Assembly (NCBI GenBank): GCA_015847255.1
Contig: JADLZK010005828.1
Span: 310,001 to 374,000, forward strand
DNA: 64,000 bases
Direction of reading: 5' to 3'
Source of the DNA: Hyparrhenia diplandra
Taxonomy: Eukaryota > Streptophyta > Magnoliopsida > Poales > Poaceae
Numbering within the stretch: the first letter of the stretch is position 1; every line of letters starts with the position of its first letter. Positions 11,297 to 21,351 of the stretch are shown piece by piece. The position numbers and the translations under genes are program-made. Below the pieces are notes generated by a model, which did no database searches, was not told where the DNA came from, and saw only the letters and a list, made by a program, of their open reading frames with translations.

Positions 11297-12462
11297 ATAA
11301 CTGTTACAAATAATTAATCAAATAATTAATCAAATATTAATCTCACCCTTGTAACCTCTAGGGGTTAATGTCCTAATGAACCTCCTTGTAACATCTAAGG
11401 GTAAATTCCCTTATGTCTCATTTGATGCTATGAAACCTCCATCTCTTTTATGGAGAGCATTGTATATATATGAGAAGAAGATCAATGGAACGACACCCCT
11501 TCACAATTCTCTTTTGTCTATTTTCATTCTCGCACTCTACTCGAAACACGTTATCAGTCACGTTGCTCCAGCATCGCTGATCAAGGTATGCCACCGCCAA
11601 TGTCGCCATTAGCTCACCTGATCTTACAAGCTATCATGTTCCATTTTCATCATGCGCATGCTTGCGGATTTCATTCCGCACATCCCAATGTCCAAACCGA
11701 TCTCCTACGGATGATCGAAATGCTACTCGGCAATGCCGTCCACATGGCGGCAGGAACCTGTTCCTCAGCGGCTGCGCCGCCAAACCCAGCACCGGCACCA
11801 TGTCCTGTGCATGGATACGTTGTGCTGAGGTCATCCAACGCCGACGTACTCTAGGAGTCGCGGCGGGGCGGACATACGCGCAACAATCGACGCCGGTGGA
11901 GTTCTCGGTGGGTATGTCCGCCCCGTCGCGACTCCTAGAGTACGCCGACGCCAGGATGACCTCGGCATGCCGGTGCTGTGTTTTGGCGGCGCGCCGCTTG
12001 AGGAACAGGTTCCTGCTCCACCATGTGGGCGGCATTGTCGAGTAGCATTTCGATCATCCATAGGAGATTGGTTTGGACATTGGGATGTGCGAAATGAAAT
12101 CCGCAAGCATGTGCATAATGAAAATGGAACATGATAGCTTGTAAGATCAGGTGAGCTAATGGTGACATTGGCGGCGACATACCTTGATCAGCGGGGCTGG
12201 AGCAACGTGATTGATAACGTGTTTCGAGTAGAGTGCGAGCATGAAAAAATAGACAAAAGAGAATTGTGAAGGGGTGTCATTCCATTGATCTTCTTCTCAT
12301 ATATATACAATGGTCTCCATAAAAAGAGATGGAGGTTTCATAGCATCAAATGAGACATAAGGGCGTTTACCCTTAGATGTTACAAGGAGGTTCATTAGGA
12401 CATTAACCCCTAGAGGTTACAAGGGTGAGATTAATGTTTGATTAATTATTTGTAACAATAAC
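11297..12462. mobile_element. Palindromic LTR-retrotransposon derivative with inverted LTRs
   Basis: The element spans 11302-12457 and starts TGTTAC and ends GTAACA. It is flanked by a perfect 5-bp duplication, ATAAC, at 11297-11301 and 12458-12462. The left part (11302-11548, 247 bp) is an LTR-like unit ending CGAAACA, followed by CGTTATCAGTCACG, which resembles a copia primer-binding site. The right part (12220-12457, 238 bp) is the same LTR inverted. The interior (11549-12219) is also an inverted repeat, so the arms run 11302-11877 and 11912-12457 around a 34-bp spacer. There is no pol. Internal short frames starting MPPPMSPLAHLILQ (left arm) and MSPPMSPLAHLILQ (right arm, minus strand) are mirror copies of each other. 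Arm divergence is small but clear, with an indel near the centre. The target duplication indicates one integration of an already palindromic molecule. Confidence 0.85.
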
Positions 12463-12621
12463 TAAACTCCCAAGAGGCTAACTGAAAGATCAGGTTCATA
12501 CTAATGCAGTAATGCTCTATGCCACTAGCATGGGGGGGGGGGCAATTAATTTAGATTCCTATCCAATGTTTTGCAGTTGTTTTTTTATATAAACTTCCAG
12601 AGAAGAGGAAACCAGCATCAA

Positions 12622-12835
12622 GCATTTTTTTTTTCAAAGCGGGTGCTGCCCGTATTTCATTAAGAGAAGTGAGAAAGTCTACACGACGTAGCACGTCAAT
12701 ATGGCGAGATGCCTAGGGGCGCACTAGGTAAGCACACATTACAAAGATCACCTGCTTCAACGGTGGTGCAAGATGAGGTGTGCTAACTAAGAAGAGAGTA
12801 TTTGTAGGTCTCCCCCTAGAAAAGCGCCGTCACAA
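12622..12835 (-). repeat. Possible LINE 3' end
   Basis: A T-rich run at about 12626-12636 is followed by AAGCGGGTGCTGCCCGTATT and a low-complexity non-coding stretch. On the minus strand this reads as a 3' untranslated end finishing in poly-A, the layout of plant L1-type 3' ends. No coding remnant is visible. Confidence 0.3.
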
Positions 12836-12884
12836 CCGCCCGCAGCATTAACATTAACCGTAGACTTCCACATCGTTCAATGTA

Positions 12885-13327
12885 GAGCAACTCCAACAGT
12901 TCCCCATTTGTTGTTTCCCAATTGCCCTTGTTTGACAACTCCCAAATCCAAATGTCAAATCAAAAAAGAGCTCATCTCCAACAATTTGGCATAATTCACT
13001 TGCCGAATTTAGATCTAACTTACATCAGGAACCCTGAGAGAGAAATAAAATTATGTTTATGTTTTTCTATCTCTTAAAAATTTACGTCAGAAACCCTGAG
13101 GCAGAAACAAAATTATGTTTATGCCCTTTCACCTTTTCTAATACGTACGGATGCGCCGCGAATGTCAAACGTCATAGAGCACGCATTTTTGCACGCCTGG
13201 GGCCTGATTTGCCAACGCTCACTAATTTGTCAACTCCAAATGCCAAACTGTTGGAGGAAGTTTTTGGAGCTTTTTGACAAAATTTGAGAATACCAACTCC
13301 AAATGTCAAACTGTTGGAGTTGGCCTA
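12885..13327. mobile_element. MITE with CAACTCCAACAGTT termini
   Basis: The left end GAGCAACTCCAACAGTT is matched inverted at the right end by AACTGTTGGAGTTGGCC, near 13310-13325. Related inner copies such as AAACTGTTGGAGGAAG and CTCCAAATGTCAAA occur inside. There is no coding capacity. It is a non-autonomous DNA element between GT14-A and GT14-B. Confidence 0.6.
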
Positions 13328-13512
13328 AAATTTTGCGTACGAAACAAGAACACTATTATTAAGCTCAGTTAGCTCACTCAATGTAGCAATGTCTCATATG
13401 GAGAAGTAAAGATCAACACCATTTCCATGAAAACGCAATGTTCTGCTGATAAACACTCAACAGATTTTCTAAGGATTACAATGGTCGTAGTAGCAACACT
13501 ATGTTGATCATC

Positions 13513-14993
13513 TCACCCAAACCCCATAATCTTGAACAGCGGCTCAAGCGCATCATGTGCAAACTTGCGCGCGAACAAGTAGCAGGTTCCACTCGCCCCA
13601 TCATCGTAGGTGCAGTTCCTGCCACTGCCGGCGCCTCCCCTGATCTTCCTGATCAGATCCTCTGTCACGTCATCTCTCCCGTACGTCTGTGGGTGAACTT
13701 CCCCAACCCTCCAGTCTTCGTACGTGAGCGTCCGATTGGCGTTGTGCCTCCATCCGATCAACCTCAGCAGAGTTGGGATGTAGTGCTCCTCCACGAAGCA
13801 GCCTGGCTGGACAGCACAGTACTCACGGAACGCCGGGAGGTAGGTGTCGTCGGAGACGACCTCAAGGGCCAGGGCACGGTCCATCTGAAACCATTGTTCG
13901 CCCTTGCGCCACTGCGCAAGGGTGATGTTGCTGCTGTGGTCGGCGAAGAAGGGGTTGTACCGCACCTCGCTGTCGTGGTTCACAAAGCTGTCCACGAAGC
14001 TGGTGTTGGAGCCGGTGAGGACGGCGTGCACGGTGGGGAAGTCGTAGAGGGGGATGCATGACTCCGAGAGCAGCACGAAGCGCTCGTTGCCGAGGTCTAG
14101 CAGGGCGTTTGCCAGGAGCCGACGCTCTGCCGCCACAATGGTCACATCCCCGGACGTCGTTTGCTGCATCCAACAAATATGTCGTTGCATTTCAAACATA
14201 TGCAGGAGCTAAAGAAACATGCTGCTACTCAGTAGATTAGAACAATTAACAAAATAAGTGTAGATAAGAATGCTGGAGTTGTTTCAATGGGAGCAATAAT
14301 CACAAGAAAAGACTAGATCTTTTGCGGGTAATGAATCTGCTGATGATCTGAAGTTTTTTTTTAATGCAGTGTAGCATTTTCTAGTCTCCCTATCATTAGA
14401 AATTTAAGTAAATCTTAACCAATAGATTATTTACAGATTTTCTATCTTTTTAGTACCTGGCTTGGTATTGTGCGACCATAGAACACGGACTCCTCCGGAA
14501 GCGAACCAGTGTTGGAAGGATCAGTGTGCACGTAGATGGAGTACTTGCCATCGTGCCCGTTGAAGAACATCTCCCACAAAGGCCACAAAGGCAGCTTCCC
14601 TCTTGTCAGGAACAAGAAGGCAACCTTTGGCACGCCGTGATACGGCATGCTGCGGACTTTCGGTGCCATGGATGCCCACCAGAACAGCTCCTCGTCCGTC
14701 ATGTTGTGCATGGTGCTCTTTTGCACCGAGACGCTCATCACCTCTGTCACTTGCAGTTGTAGTGATGGCGGTGGCGGTGCTATAGGCTGCAAGGGTGGAG
14801 ATGGTGATGACACAGGCAGCTGTGGCAAAGGATTTTTAGCAGAGGGCGTTGATGGAACGGAAGAAATGTAGAAGTTAGAGTCAGAGATCATGCCCAGGAC
14901 AAATCCTAAGGAGAAGACAAGAAGCATAGGCACCACATTGAGGACTTTCCGGCCTAAGCGAGACATCGGCATAGACCTACTTGTGTTGCCCAT
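13513..14993 (-). CDS. GT14 core-2/I-branching-like glycosyltransferase B
   Basis: Exons 14993-14457 and 14163-13513 give an intact frame of 395 residues with a GT/AG intron (TIPSQ / QTTSGDV). I chose the Met of MGNTSRSMPMSRLGRK because it aligns with the starts of the two paralogues; an upstream in-frame Met at 15053 would add 20 residues. There is one N-terminal signal anchor (VVPMLLVFSLGFVLGMI), a Pro/Ser-rich stem, then the GT14 domain with MHNMTDEELFWWASMAPKV, YSIYVHTDPS, NERFVLLSESCIPLYDF, WRKGEQWFQMDRALALEV and HYIPTLLRLIGW, ending IMGFG. It is a Golgi type II enzyme of unknown acceptor, probably acting on cell-wall or arabinogalactan glycans by family analogy. No lesion is visible. 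Confidence 0.92.
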
Positions 14994-15019
14994 GACTAGC
15001 ATCAGGCATAGCATCAAGC

Positions 15020-15066
15020 TAGAAGCGCATGCATGAGAGAGAAATGCTGCCACCTTGGTTATATGA
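15020..15066 (-). promoter_or_regulatory. Core promoter/5' leader block of GT14-B
   Basis: TATAACCAAGG on the minus strand at 15063-15053, then GCATTTCTCTC, then the ATG at 14993. The block matches the one before GT14-A. The ATATAACC core sits about 65 bases before the start codon. That transcription starts in this interval is inferred from position. Confidence 0.45.
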
Positions 15067-15208
15067 TCGCTGGCTCAACTAGTGATCTATCCATCCTAGC
15101 TTGAGGGTCCACGCATTGCAAGCAAGCACAACTTGTCCAAATTGACATTGCTTGTTCGTTCAAAAGTTCTATTTGAGTATTGACTAAGCAATTTTTTATG
15201 AGTAGGAT

Positions 15209-15350
15209 ATACTCCATCCGTTTTTAAATTGCAGTTCACTTTGGCTTTTCTAGATTCATTTTTTTTTACTATGTACCGACATAGTGTATAACTCGTGTAC
15301 ATAACAAAAAATCAATGTATCTGGAAAAACCAAGGCCAAGTCAATTTGGA
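15209..15350. mobile_element. Decayed Stowaway-like MITE
   Basis: It begins TACTCCATCCGTTTTTAAAT and carries TTGCAGTTCACTTTGGC, TTTCTAGATTCATTT and GACATAGTGTATAACT. These are the internal blocks of the intact element at 42000-42465. The right terminus is too degraded to place. Confidence 0.55.
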
Positions 15351-16864
15351 ACGCTCTGATACCTCTGAAGCAATACTCTATGAGCCATAGGTCTCATCCT
15401 TTCCTTCCGTTATTAGAAATCTTATAGAACATCTATTCATGTGTATGGATGATTCGAGGCAGAGTCCTCTTCGCTCTTCGGGCAGCCTTTTCTTTCTGTG
15501 GTTGTATTGGGTCGGTCTTGCGTGGTGCGCTTGTATAAGCGTCGCGTGCTCAGTCACCACGCTCGCTATGTTTCTCGCGTTGGCATTGTGGTCTCGATTG
15601 TGAACGTTCCAAACTTCCTCTTAATAAAAAACGCTGATATGTTTTTTGAAAATAGTGGTGACCCTATGGCATGTGGCCGGCCTTCTGGCCTTCCGTACGG
15701 ACCCTCAAGGTTGGTGATGACTCGGCCGGTGTGGCTTGCTTGGGAAAAATTTCCATAGGAGTAGGACCATCCGGTGTGGACGTCCGCCCATTCTTGACCG
15801 GTGGACCTTTTAATCTGACCGTGACACGCATCATTGCTTCTTAATTCTCTTCCCACGTGTCGAGATCTTGTTCGACGTCCATTACAGACAGTCCCATGGA
15901 TATTTCCCCCTACTTTACACGGTTGGGCGGGCATAGGGCCATGGCCCTAGATGTATCCCTTTTTAGGCCCATTTCATATGGCTCAAGGACTCAGCCATAG
16001 CCCAGTAAAAAGGCACGTGCGGCCTATGTCGTTCTTTTTCCGCTCGCTAAGCTCGTAGAAGACACCAATTCGAGGCTGCGCTCACACCAAGACGCCAAAT
16101 TCTGAGTGTTAGACCATTCTCACTCACGTTTCTCTATTTGCATCCTTTAAAAAGAATATTCTGTCTTGGTCATCGAGATTCTCTTTTATATCCAGTTTTC
16201 CCGCATCCATACATACTCCATCTCCTCCTCTATCCCAATTACCCATCATGTGGGGCGCACACGTCATACACACTTTTCACCATCTCTCCCCACCCACCTT
16301 TCCCCTCTCTTCCACTACGAACCAGAGGCCAAGGCACCGCGCCGCCCCGCCCCTCCACCTCCCGCCGCCGAGCAAGCACGTGGGTCGCCCGTCCCCTCCA
16401 CCTCCCACCGGCGCGAGCAACCACGCGGGCAGCTCGCTCCGTTCCATCACGCAAGGACGCCAGGGCGGCGATGGGCGCGCCGCGGCGACGACACGCCCGA
16501 AGTCGGAGACCGTAGCGATCGGGAGCGGCGAACCGGCGGGGCAGCGCCCGGTCTTCCTATCCGCGGGCGCATGAGCAGCCCTATCCCGGCAGCACGCGGA
16601 CTCGCACCTGCACCGCCACTGCGTCGCCGGTGTCGTGGCTTGTCATAGGCCACATGCCACACATCTATTAGATATTTTTTTTTTTGTATAAGCTAGCACA
16701 AGAGAAGGCGCATAGAGTAAATGCACCACGGTCATGTTCACTTGTTCTTCTTTCCATTTGTTCAATACTTCAACTGTGCGTTACTTCAATAGCAAGCAGG
16801 TTCTTTGACATGTTTCTATTCAGAATTTTGTAGTCTTAGCAACAAAAACAAACTTTCAATTCTT
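15351..16864. other. Gene-free stretch, partly GC-rich
   Basis: No splice-supported gene. The part at 16280-16650 is very GC-rich (Pro/Arg/Ala frames on both strands) with no domain I can name. A poly-T tract at about 16675-16686 could be the tail of a minus-strand retrotransposed insert. Confidence 0.4.
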
Positions 16865-17303
16865 TTTCTCTATTTTTTTTATAAAATGTACCCGTATATT
16901 AATTAAGAAAAATAGAGCAGTACAAATACAAATACACCGTAAAAGATACGGAGGACAGCTATCCAAACCAACATGCAAGAAGGACCGCAAGAAAAAACCA
17001 AAGTTGCAAACTGGTCCTTGGACCCACTTTGCACGGAAGCCACTAGAAACTCGACGCCAAAGGGTGCCGCCTCTAGATGCCGCCGTCAAACCCAAGGCCG
17101 AAAGAAGCTCCACCGCATGACGGTTTTGAGGTGGACCGCCGTAGATGCTCATACGCTCTGACGAGCAGAAGTTGTTGTTGAACGCCCATAGGACAAGTCC
17201 ACCACCGGCCGCTGCGAGCCCGATCCATCCTCCTGTCTTCCACAACACCCGCAACATCCTCCGCAACCTTGAAACACAAGGCCGGCGACCCCTTCCCACC
17301 ACG
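16865..17303 (-). repeat. Possible LINE-like 3' UTR piece
   Basis: Beyond the T-rich edge at 16865-16880 the sequence has no open frame. It is rich in Cys/His-like GCCGCC blocks of the type seen in grass LINE 3' ends. It stops where the gypsy LTR starts at 17304. The GC-rich sequence past that element (18640-19120) may be its interrupted continuation. Identity is tentative. Confidence 0.3.
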
Positions 17304-18606
17304 TGTCACAACCGCGTTAGGGAGGGGCGGCGATGACGGTGCCGGCGGCGCGGGGGTGGCGGCGCTGCCCAATGGCAGGGAGGTGGAGGGCGCGCATGCG
17401 GGGGGGGGGGCGGCGTTGTGTGTGTGTGTGGGGGGGGAGGGGGCAGGAAGCAAGAGCGGGGAATATTTTCTTTATTTGCTTGTCTCTAAAAGATTACATC
17501 TTCCTTGCTTTATATAGCCCTCCAATGTAGTTGTTCAAGTCGCCCTCTTGCCGTGGGGGTGCCAGATCACCCCTCGTGTCATTGTCGATGGGCGGTCCAA
17601 AGTCACGCCTGAGGTAGCGCGTGAAGTCATCCCACTCCACCAACGGTCTACTCCTGGATAGCATGTTGAACCAGAGCTCTATGGCACTTGTTAGATGGAA
17701 AGACATATCGGGCGTGGAACTCTGGGTCAACGTCCTTCTGTATCTCGAAGAGCATCTCCATCTTGCTGAGCCAGAGGTCAGGGTCGTCGATGTCGCCGTA
17801 GGACGATACTTCCAAGCATACCGCAAACTGTGGAGTGAGCAGGGTCACCATTGGGGTACGCGGGGTAGGTGGACTGACGATCTGGGGCTGGGGAATCACC
17901 GGTGGCGCCACGAGTGCCTCCTCTGTGCTGTTGTCCTCTTCTGGCTGGAGGATGGTGAGACCGGTGCTGTCGTCGTTGGCGTCATCGAGGACGAGGGCGG
18001 TGCCCATGGCGGCGCCTAGGGGTGCCCCCTGGCCAGTGGCGGTGGCCATGGCCGGGTTGTCCCTCGGTCATCGTCGTGGAGCGGAGTGGTGGAAGGAGGA
18101 GCTTGGTGTTGGCATGGTCGTTCTCCATGCGGCAAAGACAAGCTTCAATCTCGTCGAAGCATCGGTCGATCTTCTCAAAGTTGTCGCCCAGGAGACGCTT
18201 GAGAGCCATGAAGAAGTCGTGCATCTCGGAAGACAACGGTGGTGGGAATTTTCCCGGTCACCGGATACCACGTGTCACGCCCGCCTTGGGGAGGGGCGGC
18301 AACGACGGTGCCCAGCGGCGCATCGGGCGGCGGGGCTGGGGGTGGTGGCGCTGCCCTAGGGCGGGAGGCGTGGGCGCGCGTGTGGGGGGTGGGGCGGCGG
18401 GGGGTAGGGAGCAAGAGCGGGGAATATTTTTTTTTTTGCTTGTCTCTAAAAGATTACATCCTCCTTGTTTATATAGCCCTTCTATGGGACTTGTATCTCA
18501 ACCAATCTCTAAAGATTTTCTTATATTTCTAGAATACCTTTTACAAGCAAACTCTTATTCTTTCCTAATAAGAGATTTTTCTTATAGGTTGGAATATCCC
18601 CTTCAC
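17304..18606 (-). mobile_element. Gag-only gypsy-type LTR retrotransposon remnant
   Basis: Two related LTR-like blocks begin TGTCAC at 17304 and 18273. Both contain AGCAAGAGCGGGGAATATTT, CTTGTCTCTAAAAGATTACA and a TATATAGCCC end region. Minus-strand frames between them encode a gag-like protein: DPDLWLSKMEMLFEIQKDVD, ELWFNMLSRSRPLVEWDDFT and RRDFGPP, ending GDLNNYIGG. Next to the upper LTR, the minus strand shows TGACACG then TGGTATCCGG, a weak match to an initiator-Met tRNA primer site. Pol is absent. The lower LTR block abuts gag without a polypurine tract, so an internal deletion joined them. Outer limits and target duplication are not resolved. Several frame changes make it non-functional. 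Confidence 0.65.
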
Positions 18607-18639
18607 ACAAAAAGTCCTAATCCTAATTGGAAACGATGA

Positions 18640-19125
18640 CGTGGACGATGGGAATGGCGGCGGCGGCGGCGGCGGTAGCACCAACCCCTCCTTGGGCGTG
18701 CGCGCTTTCGCCTCCTCTTGGGCCGGCCCGGCCGGCTGGACCACACCTAGCCCCCTTTGGGCGGGCGGTCCTGTCTTTGTGACACCAGGAGACGAAAATC
18801 CACCGCCGACCAACTCTTATACACAAGCCGACGAAGTCGAACTCCACCTCTATGTGCTCATCGACGGTGGCGGAGCAGGGTACCACCAAGGCTAGGAGAA
18901 GCACAAGAGGACCTTATTCCATGATGACGCTGCGCCGCTGCCGCCACCTCGACGCCGTCGTCGGATACCAAAACCTAGACCTACTAGGACTACCACCACC
19001 GACCGGAGAAAGGTCAGCGGTCTCCGCCACCTCGCAATGCACAAAGAGCCACCGAAGGCGAGGGCGATTGCCGCCGCTCCCGGCGGCGACCGGTCCGCTT
19101 GCTTTCGCCTATATAAGCTAAAACC
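18640..19125. other. GC-rich repeat-like stretch
   Basis: A GGC trinucleotide run sits at about 18655-18674, followed by GC-rich sequence with no domain or splice pattern. It may be the other half of the repeat interrupted by the gypsy insertion. No gene is supported. Confidence 0.3.
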
Positions 19126-19496
19126 TAGATTGATATCAGTGGCAATCGGGGAGTTGGGTACTCATCTTTTCCTCTGCTTGGTAGTTTGGAATTTTGACGA
19201 TCTTTTAATTAGGTATATGTTGTGTCGTTCTATGTGTTTACCAAACTTATCCGGAAGCGAGAATTACTTTTTCTTGAGACACATGGAGTATTTTTGGCTA
19301 TCGCTCGCCAAACCAGGCGTTCAGCGCGCGTTCCGACCCGTTTCTGCAGCTACACATTAGAAGAAGCTTCAAAAATTTATTCTAGTGCTGGTGACTGATG
19401 TGCTGGTGACTGATGTTTACAGATGACACTCGTACAGTAAAAATAACTTTAAAAACTTCTGAAGCAGTCACGGCCATATACAATCTGGATCACTTC

Positions 19497-20828
19497 TCAC
19501 CCGAACCCCATGACCTTGGGCGCCAACTGGAGCAGCGGCTGGAGCGTGTCCGGCGTGAACTTGCGCGCGAACAGGAAGCAGACGCTGCTGGCCCCGTCGT
19601 GGTTCGCGCTGCAGTTCCTGCCGGAGCGGGAGCGCGCGCCACCCCTGATCTCGTCGATCAGCTCCGCCGTCACCTCCTCCCCGCGGTGCTTGTGCGGGTG
19701 GAACAACCCATCCCGGCGCTTCCAGTCCGTGAACGTGAGCGTCCGGTTGGCGTTCCGCGGCCACCGCATCACGGTCAGCAGCGTCGGCATGTAGTGCTCC
19801 CCCATGAGGCAGGCACGCTTTACCGCGCAGCGCTCGCGGAACGTGGGGAAGTAAGTGCCGTCGGAGACCACCTCCAGCGCCAAAGCGCGGTCCATCTCGA
19901 ACCACTCCTCGCCCTTGCGCCACTGCGCCACAGTGATGTTGTTGCGCTCCGCGAACAGGTCGTCGTAGCGCGACGGGGTGACGACCACGTCCACGAAGCT
20001 GTTGTTGGTGCCGGTCAGGACGGCGTACACGGTGCTGAAGTTGTACAGCGGGATGCACGACTCGGAGAGCAGCGCGAACCGCTCGTTGCCGAGGTCCAGG
20101 AGCGCGTTCGCCAGCAGCCGGCGATGCGCGGCGATCAGAGACGCGTCTCCCCACTTCGCTTTCTGCATTTTTGTAAATATACAGTGGTAGTTACCTTCAA
20201 ACTAAAAGTTGTGCTACAGCTAATCACTAAGCTAATACGAACTGTCAGAAACTAGCTAAAGATTTTCTCCTTTTGTTTTGTCAATGCATGCAATCCATCA
20301 GTTTCCGGTTTCAGAATTCAGATTGCTCTGTTGTTACCTACTTACCTGGCTTGGGATCATGCGACCGTGGAAGACAGAGTCCTCCGGCGGCGAGCCGGTG
20401 TAGGAAGGATCGGCGTGCACGTAAATGGAGTACAACCCTTGGTGCCCCGCGAAGAACTTCTCCCACAACGGCCGCAGCGGCAGGTCCCCTCTAGCCAGGA
20501 ACAAGAAGGCGACCTTGGGCGCGCGGTGGTATGGCGTGCTGCGGATCTTGGGCGTCATGGACGCCCACCACAGCAGCTCCTCGTCAGTCATGTTGTGCAT
20601 CACGCTAGGAGGCTCCAGGAAACGTGCCACCCCCACTTGTGGGTTTTGTGGTGGCAGTGGTGGCGGAGGTGGCGACGGAGAGAGCGATGGCGCGACTGAT
20701 GAGAGGTAGAATTCGAAGTTTGGGAACTTGGAGTTGGAGGTCATGCCGAGCACAAATCCCAAGGAGAAGAAAAGCACAGGCGCCACTTTGAGGAGCTTCC
20801 TGCCTATGTTAGAGTGAGGCACAGCCAT
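19497..20828 (-). CDS. GT14 core-2/I-branching-like glycosyltransferase C
   Basis: Exons 20828-20346 and 20162-19497 give an intact 382-residue frame (MIPSQ / KAKWGDASL junction, GT/AG intron). The start MAVPHSNIGRKLLK precedes a signal anchor (VAPVLFFSLGFVLGM) and a Pro-rich stem. GT14 motifs follow: VMHNMTDEELLWWASM, PLRPLWEKFFAGHQGLY, NERFALLSESCIPLYNF, WRKGEEWFEMDRALALEVV, HYMPTLL and the terminal PKVMGFG. It differs from A and B in the acceptor-loop region after the TVYAVLTG block. It is a predicted Golgi glycosyltransferase with unknown substrate. Its upstream sequence lacks the TATAACCAAGG block shared by A and B, so its regulation may have diverged. Confidence 0.93.
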
Positions 20829-21040
20829 GGCTTGGTCTCAAGCTCGCAGCACAGGGATGAGCTCAGCAGCCTTAATTGGTAATGCACTAAGCAGCCACAA
20901 TGTGTCCATAGGAGTAGTTAATTGGATTAAAATATTACCCACCAGCTAGCTGAAACATTATAGAACATATCTATAGAGTAATCCATATTAAAAGCTACCC
21001 ATAATCTTATGGGCTACCCATAAGCAATAAAAAATATTAC

Positions 21041-21273
21041 TTAATTCATCCCAAATTATAAGACATTTGACTTCTTTGACACTAAATTTGACTGGTAGTC
21101 TTATTCAAAATTTTGTGCAAAATATCATTTTTTTTTGTCGTGGCTTGGTTTATTAATAAAATTTTTCAATAATGACTTAAATTTGACTAATTTTGTATAA
21201 ATTTTTGAATAAGACGTGTAGCCAAACTTGAGGTAAAAAAGTTAAACGTCTTATAATTTGAGATGGAGGGAGT
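21041..21273. mobile_element. Stowaway-like MITE upstream of GT14-C
   Basis: The right end is CGTCTTATAATTTGAGATGG AGGGAG followed by TA. The left end TTCATCCCAAATTATAAGAC is its degraded inverse. This is the common grass TA-inserting MITE layout. It has no coding capacity. Confidence 0.75.
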
Positions 21274-21351
21274 AGTTTCTCTCTCTCATTCTCTCCCCTG
21301 ATTCCTGCATAATGGTTGGGTGTATGGAGATTTTTTATTTTTATATAGTGT

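Noticed and set aside
20995..21035. Short hairpin around GCTACCCATAATCTTATGGG
   Set aside because: Small, imperfect and AT-rich. Likely chance or MITE debris.
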